Below are positions 36,275 to 45,556 of a stretch of 64,000 nucleotides of DNA, one piece after another. The translations under genes and the position numbers were made by a program. The stretch comes from Devosia sp. SD17-2 (GTDB taxonomy: Bacteria > Pseudomonadota > Alphaproteobacteria > Rhizobiales > Devosiaceae), in assembly GCF_029201565.1 (NCBI RefSeq), contig NZ_CP104002.1:3997001-4061000 (forward strand), written 5' to 3'. Each line of letters begins with the position of its first letter. Position 1 is the first letter of the stretch. A model generated the notes under the pieces. It worked only from the letters and a program-made list of their open reading frames with translations, did no database searches and was not told the DNA's origin.

Positions 36275-37177
36275 TCAGTTTGGGGAGTAGAAGATGTGCG
36301 AGCCGACCTGGGCAACACGGCTATAGGTGTTCGACCAGGAGGGGCTGACAGCCGTGGTGTGGTAAAACAGCGCCGAGCCGGGCAGTGCACCAACCTCGTC
36401 GCCCGTGGCGTATTCGGCATAGATCTCGGCGGCCAGAGCCTTGGAGCGCGACCAGGCGGCGCGTTCACGCGGGGTATCATCGCGACCATCGCAGGCAAAG
36501 GTAAACTGGCAGCGATAGCGGCCCTTGTCGGCGTTCTGATAGATGACGCCGCACAGCGAGGACGGGTAACGATCCGAGCGGGCGCGATTGACGATCACAT
36601 TGGCGACGGCCAGCTGGCCGGCAGCGCTTTCACCGCGCGCTTCGTGATAGATCGCCTGGGCGAGGCATTCGCGCTCGGTATTGGCGACCTTGACGCGCTT
36701 TTCCGTCGGCAGATAACCGCTGTCGACATAGGCGGCGAGAATATCGGGGGTCACCGTCGGCTCGGGCCGTGCGATCGGCGCCATGAAGCTGTCGATGGCG
36801 GAAAGAGCGGTGTTACCGCCGCTGAGCGAACCGCGGGCGATATAGCCCATCAGCATTTCGGCATTCAGCGGGGAATTCGGGCCATCGAGGGTCACCTCGA
36901 CCGCGCGCAGCTCCTGCTGGCGCTTGACGTAATTGGCAAGAAGCGCCTCGGTCAGCGGCTGCTGGCCGGGTGCCAGTGGCATTGCGGTCGCGCCAAGCGC
37001 GGGCTGCTGGCGCAGCTCAGCGACAGCTTCCGGAACCGAGACCGGGATGACGACGTTGGATTCGTTAGCCTTGACTGCCAGGGGCGACGCAATGACGCCA
37101 GCGACCAACACTGTCGCTGCGAACGCTGCTGCCTGCGCTGAAATTCGCAGGATTTTCTTCCGCCAGTCTGCAGTCAA
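36275..37177 (-). CDS. SleB-type cell-wall hydrolase
   Basis: Hydrolase_2 (PF07486-type) protein acting on peptidoglycan in the periplasm. With the TTG at 37177 (AGGA eight bases before) it starts near a basic KKILRI stretch and a signal/anchor helix AAAFAATVLVAGVIASPLAV. The catalytic domain near the C-terminus shows LAQAIYHEARGESAAGQLAV with the catalytic glutamate, VIVNRA, CGVIYQ, CQFTFACDG and the ALFYHT segment. A longer frame to TTG 37294 adds unconserved residues. A perfect CtrA box lies upstream at 37329-37343. Confidence 0.88.
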   Translation of the reverse strand: MTADWRKKILRISAQAAAFAATVLVAGVIASPLAVKANESNVVIPVSVPEAVAELRQQPALGATAMPLAPGQQPLTEALLANYVKRQQELRAVEVTLDGPNSPLNAEMLMGYIARGSLSGGNTALSAIDSFMAPIARPEPTVTPDILAAYVDSGYLPTEKRVKVANTERECLAQAIYHEARGESAAGQLAVANVIVNRARSDRYPSSLCGVIYQNADKGRYRCQFTFACDGRDDTPRERAAWSRSKALAAEIYAEYATGDEVGALPGSALFYHTTAVSPSWSNTYSRVAQVGSHIFYSPN

Positions 37178-37328
37178 TGCCCCGTCCTTGCCCCTGAGCC
37201 TGTCCAGTCCTACCGGCAGGCCTTCTGGTGGACCCCTGGGGGTCCGTCTTGCTGGAAGGCACACTAGCCAAGCCAGACAAGAGATGGAAGCCAAAATTTA
37301 CGGCTGGTTAACCATAGCCCTTAGCTTC

Positions 37329-37343
37329 TTAAAACAGGGTTAA
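37329..37343. promoter_or_regulatory. CtrA box upstream of the SleB-type hydrolase
   Basis: Exact TTAA-N7-TTAA, about 150 bases before the preferred start of the hydrolase gene and in a stretch (37178-37452) otherwise empty of genes. The only gene it can serve on its left is the hydrolase; the HAD gene ends at 37453 and is read toward it. Confidence 0.55.
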
Positions 37344-37452
37344 TGTGCCGACGCGCAAAAGAAAACCCATAAAATTCATGGGTTTGCTTTGTGCTGAATC
37401 GGCACTTTCGGAGAAAGATAAAAGTTTAGGGAGTGCTTTAAGCGTTCAAATC

Positions 37453-38115
37453 TTAACGCGGGAAGGCCGCTTTGTGCACGTGCACCAGACTGTCCATGAT
37501 GGTGATGCCAAGCGAGCGGATCTCATCGGAAGGCGCAACGAGATCGGGCACCATGATGGTTTGCATGCCAGCCGCATGGGCAGCATGAACGCCGGCAAAA
37601 CTATCCTCGAGGGCGAGGCAATGTTCCGGCTTCATCGACAGCCGGCCCGCCGCCATCAGATAGGGCTCGGGGTGCGGCTTGGGATTGGTGACGTCGTCAC
37701 GGGTCACGATCGTTTCGAAGAGATCGAGCAGGCCCGCGGCGCCAAGATGATGCTGGGCATGGGGATTACGCGAAGATGTGGCAACCGCCGTCGGGATATT
37801 ATTGGCGTGCAGGGCCGAGATGAATTCGCGCACGCCCGGCTTCAGCGGCACGCCGGCATGGCTGCGCTCGCGCATCACCACGCGGCATTTTTCGTCGAAC
37901 AGCGAATAGGGAAAGCTGACCCCATAGGCCTCGATCAGCAATTGGCTGGTGCGCTCGTGGCTCGATCCGACCATGCCGCTGTGCACGAGATCGGTCATTT
38001 CAAACCCGAGATCGGTGCAGACCTCGAAAACGATGGTCTTGAACATCGCCTCGGTATCGAGCAGCGTGCCGTCCATGTCGAAAATGGCGGCCTGGAAGGG
38101 AGCAATCTGTGTCAT
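37453..38115 (-). CDS. HAD-family phosphatase (beta-phosphoglucomutase-like)
   Basis: 220 aa with a C1 cap. Motif I FDMDGTLLDTE (nucleophile Asp), motif II TSS in VATSSRNPHAQ, motif III lysine in TNPKPHPEPY, motif IV LEDSFAGVHAAHAAGM. This pattern is typical of small sugar-phosphate phosphatases such as YcjU or GS1-like. The ATG at 38115 gives full length; the frame is open upstream but unconserved. Substrate unknown. Confidence 0.9.
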   Translation of the reverse strand: MTQIAPFQAAIFDMDGTLLDTEAMFKTIVFEVCTDLGFEMTDLVHSGMVGSSHERTSQLLIEAYGVSFPYSLFDEKCRVVMRERSHAGVPLKPGVREFISALHANNIPTAVATSSRNPHAQHHLGAAGLLDLFETIVTRDDVTNPKPHPEPYLMAAGRLSMKPEHCLALEDSFAGVHAAHAAGMQTIMVPDLVAPSDEIRSLGITIMDSLVHVHKAAFPR

Positions 38116-38238
38116 TGGAGTGCATATAGGCCGATTTGGTGACATTCGCCAGACGCCCGGGCGCAAGGCCGCCTTGCAACGCAGGACCGCATTACACTTG
38201 CGATGGAGCCCCAGTCGGGCGAAAGGCATTAGGCAATC

Positions 38239-39648
38239 ATGACCCAGTTCCTTCCCGCCCGCTCCCACGCCGATCTCGGCCGCGACTTCTTCGATCCCGT
38301 CGCCCCCGCCGATTTTCCCAAAACCATTTTGCGGCATCGCGACCAGCGCTGGTCCGAACGGCTCGGCCTGGGCGATCTCGGCGACGATCAATGGCTTGCC
38401 CATTTCGGCCGCTTCGATCCCCTGCCCGGTTCGCTGCCCGAGCCACTGGCGCTGCGCTATCATGGCCACCAGTTCCGCTCCTATAATCCCGATCTCGGCG
38501 ACGGACGCGGCTTCCTGTTTGGCCAGTGTATCGACCCGGTGGATGGGCGACTTCTGGATTTCGGCACCAAGGGCTCAGGCAAGACGCCCTGGTCGCGCGG
38601 CGGCGATGGGCGGCTGACCCTCAAGGGCGGGGTGCGAGAAGTGCTGGCCACCGAAATGCTCGAGGCGCTGGGCGTCTACACCTCCAAGAGCTTTTCGCTG
38701 GTCGAAACCGGCGAGCAGCTCTGGCGCGGCGATGAACCCTCGCCCACCCGCTCTGCCGTTCTCACCCGGCTCAGCCACAGCCACATTCGGATCGGCACGT
38801 TCCAGCGTCTCGCCTATCTCGAGGACACGGCCAATATGCAAAAGCTGCTCGATTACGCGATCGCGCACTATTACCCGAATCTCGGCGACGCCGAAGATCG
38901 TCCCGCCGCATTCCTCGAGGCCGTGGTCGGCAATGTTGCCCGGCTTGGCGCGCAGTGGACAGCCGCAGGGTTCGTGCATGGCGTGCTCAACACCGACAAT
39001 ATCAACATCACCGGCGAGAGCTTTGACTACGGGCCGTGGCGCTTCCTGCCGCAGTACGACCCCGAGTTCACCGCCGCCTATTTCGACGAAACCCGCCTCT
39101 ATAGCTTTGGGCGTCAGCCCGACACGCTGGCCTGGAACCTCACCCGGCTCGCCGAATGTCTCGTGCCGATCTCCAGCATCGAAAAGCTCGAGCCCGCGCT
39201 CAACTCTGTCTGGCCGAGTTTTCGCGATGAATTGCCCCGGCAGATCCTGCGGCGGCTTGGGCTGGTTCCGCGCGGTACCGAGGAGGATGGGGCCTTCGTC
39301 ACGACGCTCTTCGGCTTTCTCTCGGCCAGCAAGGCGCCCTACGAGCAGTTCTACTTTGACTGGCGCGGCGGTGTGCAGAGCGCCGAACGCGCCGCCGAAA
39401 GTCCCTCGGCGGACTTTTATGCCAGCGAGGCATTCAGGCAGGTGGCGGACGGGCTGGAAGCCTATGCGCCCACCCCGGACTGCAATCTCACCCACTCCTA
39501 TTTCGCCCGCAAAACCCCACGCACCATGCTGATCGAGGAGGTGGAAGCTATCTGGGCGCCAATCGCCGAAACCGACGACTGGAGCCTCTTCCACCAGACG
39601 CTTGCCGAAATCGCCGAGATGCGCGCAGCCTATGGGATGACGGTCTAG
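38239..39648 (+). CDS. selO: Protein adenylyltransferase SelO (YdiU family)
   Basis: Pseudokinase-fold enzyme that transfers AMP to protein Ser, Thr or Tyr. 469 aa. Seen: RYHGHQFRSYNPDLGDGRG, DFGTKGSGKTPWSRGGDGRL (ATP loop with lysine), VREVLATEMLEALGV, THSH-like SHSHIRIGTFQRL, the metal-binding FVHGVLNTDNINITGES and FDYGPWRFLP. The usual C-terminal redox Cys-x-x-U/C of longer SelO is not present; the protein is somewhat short. Its stop overlaps the stop of the convergent alcohol dehydrogenase gene by four bases. Confidence 0.95.
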   Translation: MTQFLPARSHADLGRDFFDPVAPADFPKTILRHRDQRWSERLGLGDLGDDQWLAHFGRFDPLPGSLPEPLALRYHGHQFRSYNPDLGDGRGFLFGQCIDPVDGRLLDFGTKGSGKTPWSRGGDGRLTLKGGVREVLATEMLEALGVYTSKSFSLVETGEQLWRGDEPSPTRSAVLTRLSHSHIRIGTFQRLAYLEDTANMQKLLDYAIAHYYPNLGDAEDRPAAFLEAVVGNVARLGAQWTAAGFVHGVLNTDNINITGESFDYGPWRFLPQYDPEFTAAYFDETRLYSFGRQPDTLAWNLTRLAECLVPISSIEKLEPALNSVWPSFRDELPRQILRRLGLVPRGTEEDGAFVTTLFGFLSASKAPYEQFYFDWRGGVQSAERAAESPSADFYASEAFRQVADGLEAYAPTPDCNLTHSYFARKTPRTMLIEEVEAIWAPIAETDDWSLFHQTLAEIAEMRAAYGMTV

Positions 39649-40805
39649 CGGCTAGACCTTCCCGTCAGCGCCCGGTCGAAGATCTCCAGCGCCCGATCAC
39701 GCGTCAGCTCGATCGGATTGCCGCCCGCCGTGGGGTCGACCACGGCCATGTCGGCAATCTGCTCGCGCCTGTCCCCGTTGACGCCGAAATCTTTCAGCGT
39801 ATGCGGCACGCCCAGTCTCAGTCGGAGCCCGACCAGCGCATGCAGGAACGCATCGAAATTGGGCGCGAGGCCGAGATAGGCAGCGAGCCGCGCGAGCCTG
39901 CCTTCCACCGCCGATTTATTGGAGATCAGCACATAGGGCATGAACACCGCATTGGTCATGCCGTGGTGCGTGTCATAGAGCGCGCCGACCGGATGGCTCA
40001 GCGCATGAATGCCCCCGAGCCCCTTCTGGAACGCCGTTGCGCCCATCGCCGCCGCACTCATCATGTGTCCCCGCGCCACGATATCATTGGGGTTGGCGAC
40101 GACCTTGGGCAGGTTTTCGAACACAAGCCTTATGCCCTCCACCGCGATACCATCGGCCATCGGGTGATAGCCGGGCGCGCAATAGGCTTCGAGACAATGG
40201 GCCAGCGCGTCCATGCCCGTCCCCACGGTGATAAACGGGGGCATGCCGATGGTCAGTTCGGGATCGGCGATGACGATCTTCGGCATCATCAGGGGGTGAA
40301 AGATCACCTTCTTGGTCTGGCTGCGCTCGTCGGTGATCACCCCGGCCCTGCCCACTTCCGAGCCGGTCCCGGCCGTTGTCGGCACGGCTATGGTGGGCAG
40401 GATCCCCGCCGGATCGGCACGGGTCCACCAGTCGCCGACATCCTCAAAATCCCACATCGGCCGGGTCTGCCCGGCCATGAAGGCAATCACCTTGCCGGTA
40501 TCGAGCCCTGAGCCCCCGCCAAAGGCGATGACCCCGTCATGCCCGCCGGCCCGCAGCACCTCGATGCCCGCCTCGACATTGGCCGCGACCGGATTGGGTT
40601 TGACTTCGGAAAAGAGGCCGACGTCGATCCCCCGCTCCTTGAGCATGCCGAGCACGGAGAGGGTCACCGGCAGGGTCGCCAGCCCGGCATCGGTGACGAG
40701 GAGTGGCTTTTTTATGCCCACGGCGGCCAGCGCCTCGGGGAGTTCGGCAATGCGCCCGGCGCCAAAGCGCATGGCGGTCGGATAATTCCAATTGGCATTG
40801 GTCAT
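39645..40805 (-). CDS. Iron-containing alcohol dehydrogenase
   Basis: Group III NAD-dependent dehydrogenase of 386 aa. Seen: GVIAFGGGSGLDTGKVIAF (NAD loop), IAVPTTAGTGSEVGRAGVI, and metal ligands in the MDALAHCLEAYC and GIHALSHPVGALYDTHHGMTN stretches. AGGAGG ribosome site before the ATG at 40805. Last gene of a minus-strand run: amidohydrolase, GS-like ligase, aldehyde dehydrogenase, this enzyme. In that setting it may oxidise the hydroxyl of a gamma-glutamyl amino alcohol (inference). Confidence 0.92.
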   Translation of the reverse strand: MTNANWNYPTAMRFGAGRIAELPEALAAVGIKKPLLVTDAGLATLPVTLSVLGMLKERGIDVGLFSEVKPNPVAANVEAGIEVLRAGGHDGVIAFGGGSGLDTGKVIAFMAGQTRPMWDFEDVGDWWTRADPAGILPTIAVPTTAGTGSEVGRAGVITDERSQTKKVIFHPLMMPKIVIADPELTIGMPPFITVGTGMDALAHCLEAYCAPGYHPMADGIAVEGIRLVFENLPKVVANPNDIVARGHMMSAAAMGATAFQKGLGGIHALSHPVGALYDTHHGMTNAVFMPYVLISNKSAVEGRLARLAAYLGLAPNFDAFLHALVGLRLRLGVPHTLKDFGVNGDRREQIADMAVVDPTAGGNPIELTRDRALEIFDRALTGRSSR

Positions 40806-40921
40806 AATAGCCTCCTCACCCTCACTATCTTCACCGTCCTTGCCGGGCGCGCCCGGCAATCCAACCCGCTCTGCATGGACCACCGGGCCCGCCCGGCAGC
40901 AACGATGACACGGAAAACGCC

Positions 40922-42304
40922 TTACACCCGCCGCAGATGAAAACTCTTGGGCTGGGTCAGATTGTGGTAGCCAATCTCGCTCAGCGCCCCGCCTTTGCCG
41001 GTGTCCTTCACACCAGTCCAAACGAGGGCGGGGTCGAGATAGTCGCATCGATTGGCAAAAACCGTCCCGGTTTCGACATGGGCGCCAATCCTTCCGGCTG
41101 CGTCGAGATCCGCCGTCCAGATCGAGGCCGTCAATCCATAGGGGCTGTCGTTCATCAGCCCGATCGCCTCCTCGTCGTCGGCCACCTTCATGATCCCGAC
41201 CACCGGCCCGAAACTCTCCTCGCGCATGAGACTCATCTGGTGGTTCACGCCTGTCAGGACTTCGGGGGCCAGCCAGGGCGAGCCGGGCTTGTCGCGTTCA
41301 TGGGCCCAGTTGAGATGACGCCCCGCTCCGCTGCGCACGGCTTCCTCGGTCTGGCGCCGCACATGGTCGGCAAAGCTGGCGCGCGCCATCGGCCCGATCA
41401 CAGTCGCCGGATCGAGCGGATGCCCCAGCGTCCAGCTGCGCGCCTGCCCAACGAAGCGGTCGACAAAGCCGTCATAGGCATCGGCATGGACATAGATGCG
41501 CTCCACCCCGCAGCAGGATTGCCCGGAGTTGAAAAAGCTCCCGTCGACGAGGTTTTCAGCAGCAAAGTCGAGATCGGCATCGGCCCGCACATAGGCTGGA
41601 TCCTTGCCGCCGAGCTCCAGCCCCAGCGAGGCAAATGTGCCGGCCGCCGCCCGCTTGATCCGCCGCCCGCCTTCGACCGATCCGGTGAAGCTGATGTGGT
41701 CGACCAGCCCCGAGCCCACCAGTTTTTCGGTGTCGGCATGGCTCAGCACCAGGTTCTGGAACACCCCCTCCGGCAGGCCGGCCATCCGTGCCGCCTCGGC
41801 AAAACGCTCACCCGCCAGCAGCGTCTGGCTGGCATGTTTGAGCAGCACCACATTGCCCGCCGCCAGCGCGGGAATGATGGAATTGACCGCCGTGAGAAAC
41901 GGATAATTCCACGGCGCGATCACGAGCACCACGCCCAGCGGCTCGCGGGTGATATAGCGCACGAACCCGTCTTTTTCCGGCCGCATCAGCGGCGCGAGAC
42001 TCTCCCCGGCAATGGCCAGCATATGCCGACTGCGTTCCTCGACGCCGCGCCTTTCGCCGCCATAGCGGACGGGCCGCCCCATCTGCGAGGCCAGTTCGGG
42101 CACGATGGCGTCGTTCATCGCCAAGAGCGCATCGACCATTTTGCCCACCAGCGCCACCCGCTCGCCGAGCGGCACCATGCGCCAGTCGCGCTGTGCCGCC
42201 TTCGCGCGGCTCATCGCCCGATCAATGGCGTCCCCGTCGAGCGTCTGCCGTTCGGCGAAAAGTTTTCCGTCCACTGGAGAGATGATCTGCACTGTCTCGG
42301 TCAT
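40922..42304 (-). CDS. Aldehyde dehydrogenase family protein
   Basis: NAD(P)-dependent ALDH of 460 aa, cytosolic. Catalytic Glu in LGLELGGKDP, catalytic Cys in SGQSCCGVERI, APWNYPF cofactor region, FTGSVEGGRRI and MREESFGPVVGI. It starts 14 bases after the GS-like gene. By context it would oxidise a gamma-glutamyl amino aldehyde, like PuuC in the putrescine route; substrate not shown by sequence. Confidence 0.92.
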   Translation of the reverse strand: MTETVQIISPVDGKLFAERQTLDGDAIDRAMSRAKAAQRDWRMVPLGERVALVGKMVDALLAMNDAIVPELASQMGRPVRYGGERRGVEERSRHMLAIAGESLAPLMRPEKDGFVRYITREPLGVVLVIAPWNYPFLTAVNSIIPALAAGNVVLLKHASQTLLAGERFAEAARMAGLPEGVFQNLVLSHADTEKLVGSGLVDHISFTGSVEGGRRIKRAAAGTFASLGLELGGKDPAYVRADADLDFAAENLVDGSFFNSGQSCCGVERIYVHADAYDGFVDRFVGQARSWTLGHPLDPATVIGPMARASFADHVRRQTEEAVRSGAGRHLNWAHERDKPGSPWLAPEVLTGVNHQMSLMREESFGPVVGIMKVADDEEAIGLMNDSPYGLTASIWTADLDAAGRIGAHVETGTVFANRCDYLDPALVWTGVKDTGKGGALSEIGYHNLTQPKSFHLRRV

Positions 42305-42318
42305 GTTCGCCTCCCCTC

Positions 42319-43674
42319 CTAGCTGCGCTCAAACCCGCGCTGGCGCTCCCAGTCGGTTACCCGCCGGTCATATTCAAACTGCTCCCACTCGCCGGTGTGC
42401 ACATAGTGCCCGACCACATCCGCCCCGAAGGCTTCCTCCAGCATTTTCGAGCCCTTCAGACCGGCAATTGCGTCGCGCAGGGTCTTGTGCACCTCGCGCA
42501 GCTCCCCTTGGGCATAGGCATCGCCGGAAAAGCCGGGTTCGAGGTCAAGCTTGTCCTCGATGCCCTTGATCCCCGCCGCCAGAAGCGCGGCAAAGGCGAG
42601 ATAGGGATTCAGATCCGCCCCGCCGATCCGGCACTCGACACGGATCCCCTTGGTGTTTTCCCCACACAGCCGAAAGCCCGCCGTCCGATTGTCCCGGCTC
42701 CAGATCGCCTTGGTGGGCGCAAAGGTGCCGACCTGAAAGCGCTTGTAGGAATTGATATAGGGCGCGAGGAAATAGGTGATGTCGCCGGCATAGGTCAGCA
42801 GCCCGGCCATGAAGTGCTTCATCAGGTCCGACATGCCCAATTCATCGCCCTCATCGACAAACTGGTTCTGCCCCTCCCGCGCCAGCGACATGTGGATATG
42901 CGCCGATGATCCGGCCAGCTCATAGGCCCATTTGGCCATGAAGGTGACGGCCTTGCCTTGGGCGTAGGCGATCTCCTTGGTGGCGTTCTTGATCACCACA
43001 TGCCGGTCCGCCATGGTCAGCGCCTCGGCATAGCGGACATTGATCTCCTCCTGCCCCGGCCCCCATTCGCCCTTGGAATTTTCGACCGGAATGCCGGAGG
43101 CGTGGAGCTCGTTGCGCAGCGCCCGCATCACCCCTTCTTCCTTGGTGGTCTGGAAGATGTGGTAATCCTCGATGTAGTAGCCAGCGGCCTTGAGGTCGCG
43201 ATATCCCTTCTCATGGGCAGTGCGGAAACTGTCCTCGAAGAGATAAAATTCGAGTTCGCTGGCAAAATTGGCCGAAAGCCCCATGGCCTCGAGCCGCGCC
43301 AATTGGCGCTTGAGCACATTGCGCGGGGCGTGCGGTACAGGCTCATGGTGATGGTCGAGCGCATCGGCGATCACCAGCGCCGTGCCCTCGAGCCAGGTGC
43401 ATTTCATCAGCGTGGAGAGATCGGGCTTGATGACGAAATCACCATAGCCCTTCTTCCAATTGGCCGCCGCATAGCCGGGCACCGGTTCCATGTCGATATC
43501 GTCGGCGAGCAGGTAATCGCAGCCATGGGTTTCATCCATGGCGGTCTCGAGAAAGAAGGCGGCGAGGAAGCGCTTGCCGATCAGCCGCCCCTGCATGTCG
43601 GGAAAGGCCACGAGCACGGTATCGATCCGGCCGGCCGCAACATCTTTCCGAAGCTCTTCAAGCGCATACACCAA
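42319..43674 (-). CDS. Glutamine-synthetase-family gamma-glutamyl-amine ligase
   Basis: 451-aa GS-fold enzyme closer to PuuA/GlnA4-type ligases than to GlnA. N-terminal beta-grasp with VLVAFPDMQGRLIGKR, then the catalytic part: SELEFYLFEDSF (metal Glu), WGPGQEEINVRYAEALTMADRH, TFMAKWAYELAGSSAHIHMSL and NRTAGFRLCGENTKGIRVECR. The GlnA adenylylation tyrosine motif is not seen. It would join glutamate to a free amine using ATP. It lies between the amidohydrolase and ALDH genes with short gaps. The amine (ethanolamine, putrescine or other) is not settled. Confidence 0.88.
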   Translation of the reverse strand: MVYALEELRKDVAAGRIDTVLVAFPDMQGRLIGKRFLAAFFLETAMDETHGCDYLLADDIDMEPVPGYAAANWKKGYGDFVIKPDLSTLMKCTWLEGTALVIADALDHHHEPVPHAPRNVLKRQLARLEAMGLSANFASELEFYLFEDSFRTAHEKGYRDLKAAGYYIEDYHIFQTTKEEGVMRALRNELHASGIPVENSKGEWGPGQEEINVRYAEALTMADRHVVIKNATKEIAYAQGKAVTFMAKWAYELAGSSAHIHMSLAREGQNQFVDEGDELGMSDLMKHFMAGLLTYAGDITYFLAPYINSYKRFQVGTFAPTKAIWSRDNRTAGFRLCGENTKGIRVECRIGGADLNPYLAFAALLAAGIKGIEDKLDLEPGFSGDAYAQGELREVHKTLRDAIAGLKGSKMLEEAFGADVVGHYVHTGEWEQFEYDRRVTDWERQRGFERS

Positions 43675-43713
43675 TCGGGTCTCCTCCCCCTTGTGTCCGT
43701 CGCCCGCGCAGGT

Positions 43714-44481
43714 CTAGGGCCGCTTGCCTCCGCGTTTGCGGCGGGCCGCCTCCAGACATTCCGCGAGCAGTTCCGCCCAATAGGTCACGCCCTCACGTGA
43801 CAGGATTTCATCATTGCGCAGCTCGATCATCGTCGCCTCGAGCCCGCGCCCGTCGCCGTGTTTCTCCAGCGTCAGGGTGACGCCGTTGAGCGCGGCATAG
43901 GGCTGGTTCCAGCCGATATTGAGATCGGGCTCGGCGGCCGCTAGTGCGTCCCGCAGGGCCTCGGTGAAGCCTGTGTCCCGTCCATGCAGCAGGCCGATCG
44001 GCCAAGGCCGGGCAATGCCAAGATAGACCGGGGTGAAGGAATGCATGCAGACCAGTACGGTTTCCATGCCGGCATGCCGTCGCATCTCCAGCAGCCGTTC
44101 AATGGCCGTGTGATAGGGCTGATGGAAATGGGCGATGCGGTATTCCCGCTCCTCGGGCGAGAGATTTTCATTGCCCGGAATGCGCGTCGCCTCCGACAGG
44201 GTCCAGATCAGGTCCGGTGCATCGAGGTCCCGATTGGGGTCGATGATCAGGCGCGAGATGCCGGACCACACAAGGGGCGCATCGAGCGCATCGGACAGTC
44301 CTCGGCTCACCGCCAGCGCACCCGGGTCCCAGGCGATATGGCTGACGCGCTGGACCGGCGTCAGCCCGAGGTCACCATAGGCCTCCGGAATGAAATTGGA
44401 GGCGTGGTCGCAGACGATGACAAAGGGCGATGCCCCACGTGCATTGGTCACCGTCACCGCTTTTTCGTTACTGGCGATCAT
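43714..44481 (-). CDS. N-formylglutamate amidohydrolase family protein
   Basis: 255-aa zinc hydrolase of the FGase fold. Seen: FVIVCDHASNFIPEAYGDLGL, DPGALAVSRGLSDALDAPLV, SRLIIDPNRD, and LVCMHSFTPVYLG with a metal histidine. No histidine-utilisation (hut) genes are near; the neighbours are a GS-like ligase, ALDH and ADH, so it may instead cleave a gamma-glutamyl amide at the end of that pathway (inference). The ATG at 44481 is preferred to TTG 44490. First gene of the operon. Confidence 0.88.
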   Translation of the reverse strand: MIASNEKAVTVTNARGASPFVIVCDHASNFIPEAYGDLGLTPVQRVSHIAWDPGALAVSRGLSDALDAPLVWSGISRLIIDPNRDLDAPDLIWTLSEATRIPGNENLSPEEREYRIAHFHQPYHTAIERLLEMRRHAGMETVLVCMHSFTPVYLGIARPWPIGLLHGRDTGFTEALRDALAAAEPDLNIGWNQPYAALNGVTLTLEKHGDGRGLEATMIELRNDEILSREGVTYWAELLAECLEAARRKRGGKRP

Positions 44482-44663
44482 GGTTCCCAAGCATCCTCAA
44501 GTCCTTGGTCCCAAGCAGGTGCCCAATCGCCCCCGGAGTCAATATCGAAAAGCGCACCAACCCCAAGCAGTTGCGCGATAAACTCTCGTGCCATCGAAAC
44601 AATCCCGGTTGCACCTCCGGCGCGGCCATGAAACTCTGTCCCCTGAGGCAGGAGAATAGACTT

Positions 44664-45494
44664 ATGGCCCAGAGTGCTGATCGTATCGCGGTCTCCACCT
44701 GGTCGTTGCATCGGCTTTTGGGCACGACCTATCCGCATAATCTCGACAGTGCCGAAATCGGCCCGGGCGAGGATACTTATGGGGAGGGCAGCGAGTCGCT
44801 GCTCGGCCTGCCCTCGGTGCTCGCCAACCATGGCTATCACCGGCTGGAAATCGTCTCCTTCCATATGCGCAGCCGTGACCCGGTCTATCTCGGCGAGTTG
44901 CGCGACCAGCTCAAAGTCTCCGGGGTCACGCTGCAGACCCTGCTCATCGATGCCGGTGACATTACCGATCCGGTCAACGGCGCGCGCGACACCGCCTGGA
45001 TCTCGGGCTGGGTCGAGGTGGCCAATGAGCTTGGCGCACAAAACGCCCGCATCATTGCCGGCAAGCAGGCGCCGACGCCCGAGACCATCGATCGCTCTGT
45101 CACCGCGCTGCGCCAGCTGGCCGATCGCAATGCCGGCTCGTCGGTGCGGCTCGTCACCGAAAACTGGCTGGCGCTCCTTTCCAGCCCCGGCGTGGTGCAT
45201 GAAGTGCTCGACCGGCTTGAGGGCCGCATCGGTCTTCTCGGCGATTTCGGCAACTGGACGGGCGAGGACAAACACGAGGCCCTGGCCTCCATCTTGCCGC
45301 GGGCCGAGCTCTGCCACGCCAAGGCGAGCTTCGTTTCGGGCCAGCTCGACGAGGCCGACTATGGCACCTGCCTCTCGGTCGCCGAGGATGCCGGCTATGC
45401 CGGGCCCTATACGTTGATCTTTGATGCAGACCACCCGAGCGAATGGAACGGTCTCTCCGCTGAACGCGACTTCATCCTGTCCCGCCTCGCGTGA
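44664..45494 (+). CDS. TIM-barrel sugar-isomerase/epimerase-like protein
   Basis: 276 aa with the xylose-isomerase-like TIM-barrel (AP endonuclease 2 family) layout: ISTWSLH-type start (VSTWSLHRLLG), HRLEIVSFHMRSRDP, LLIDAGDI, RIIAGKQAP, VTENW, LGDFGNW and CHAKASF. Metal ligands E, D, H, E can be placed at TENW, GDFGNW, CHAKA and the last strand. AGGAGA ribosome site before the ATG at 44664. Divergent from the gamma-glutamyl operon; substrate unknown. Confidence 0.88.
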   Translation: MAQSADRIAVSTWSLHRLLGTTYPHNLDSAEIGPGEDTYGEGSESLLGLPSVLANHGYHRLEIVSFHMRSRDPVYLGELRDQLKVSGVTLQTLLIDAGDITDPVNGARDTAWISGWVEVANELGAQNARIIAGKQAPTPETIDRSVTALRQLADRNAGSSVRLVTENWLALLSSPGVVHEVLDRLEGRIGLLGDFGNWTGEDKHEALASILPRAELCHAKASFVSGQLDEADYGTCLSVAEDAGYAGPYTLIFDADHPSEWNGLSAERDFILSRLA

Positions 45495-45556
45495 GGGACC
45501 GGCGTTAACGGAAATCTGAACATCAATCTTAATTCGCCTGTTACCCCCCCTCCGTC

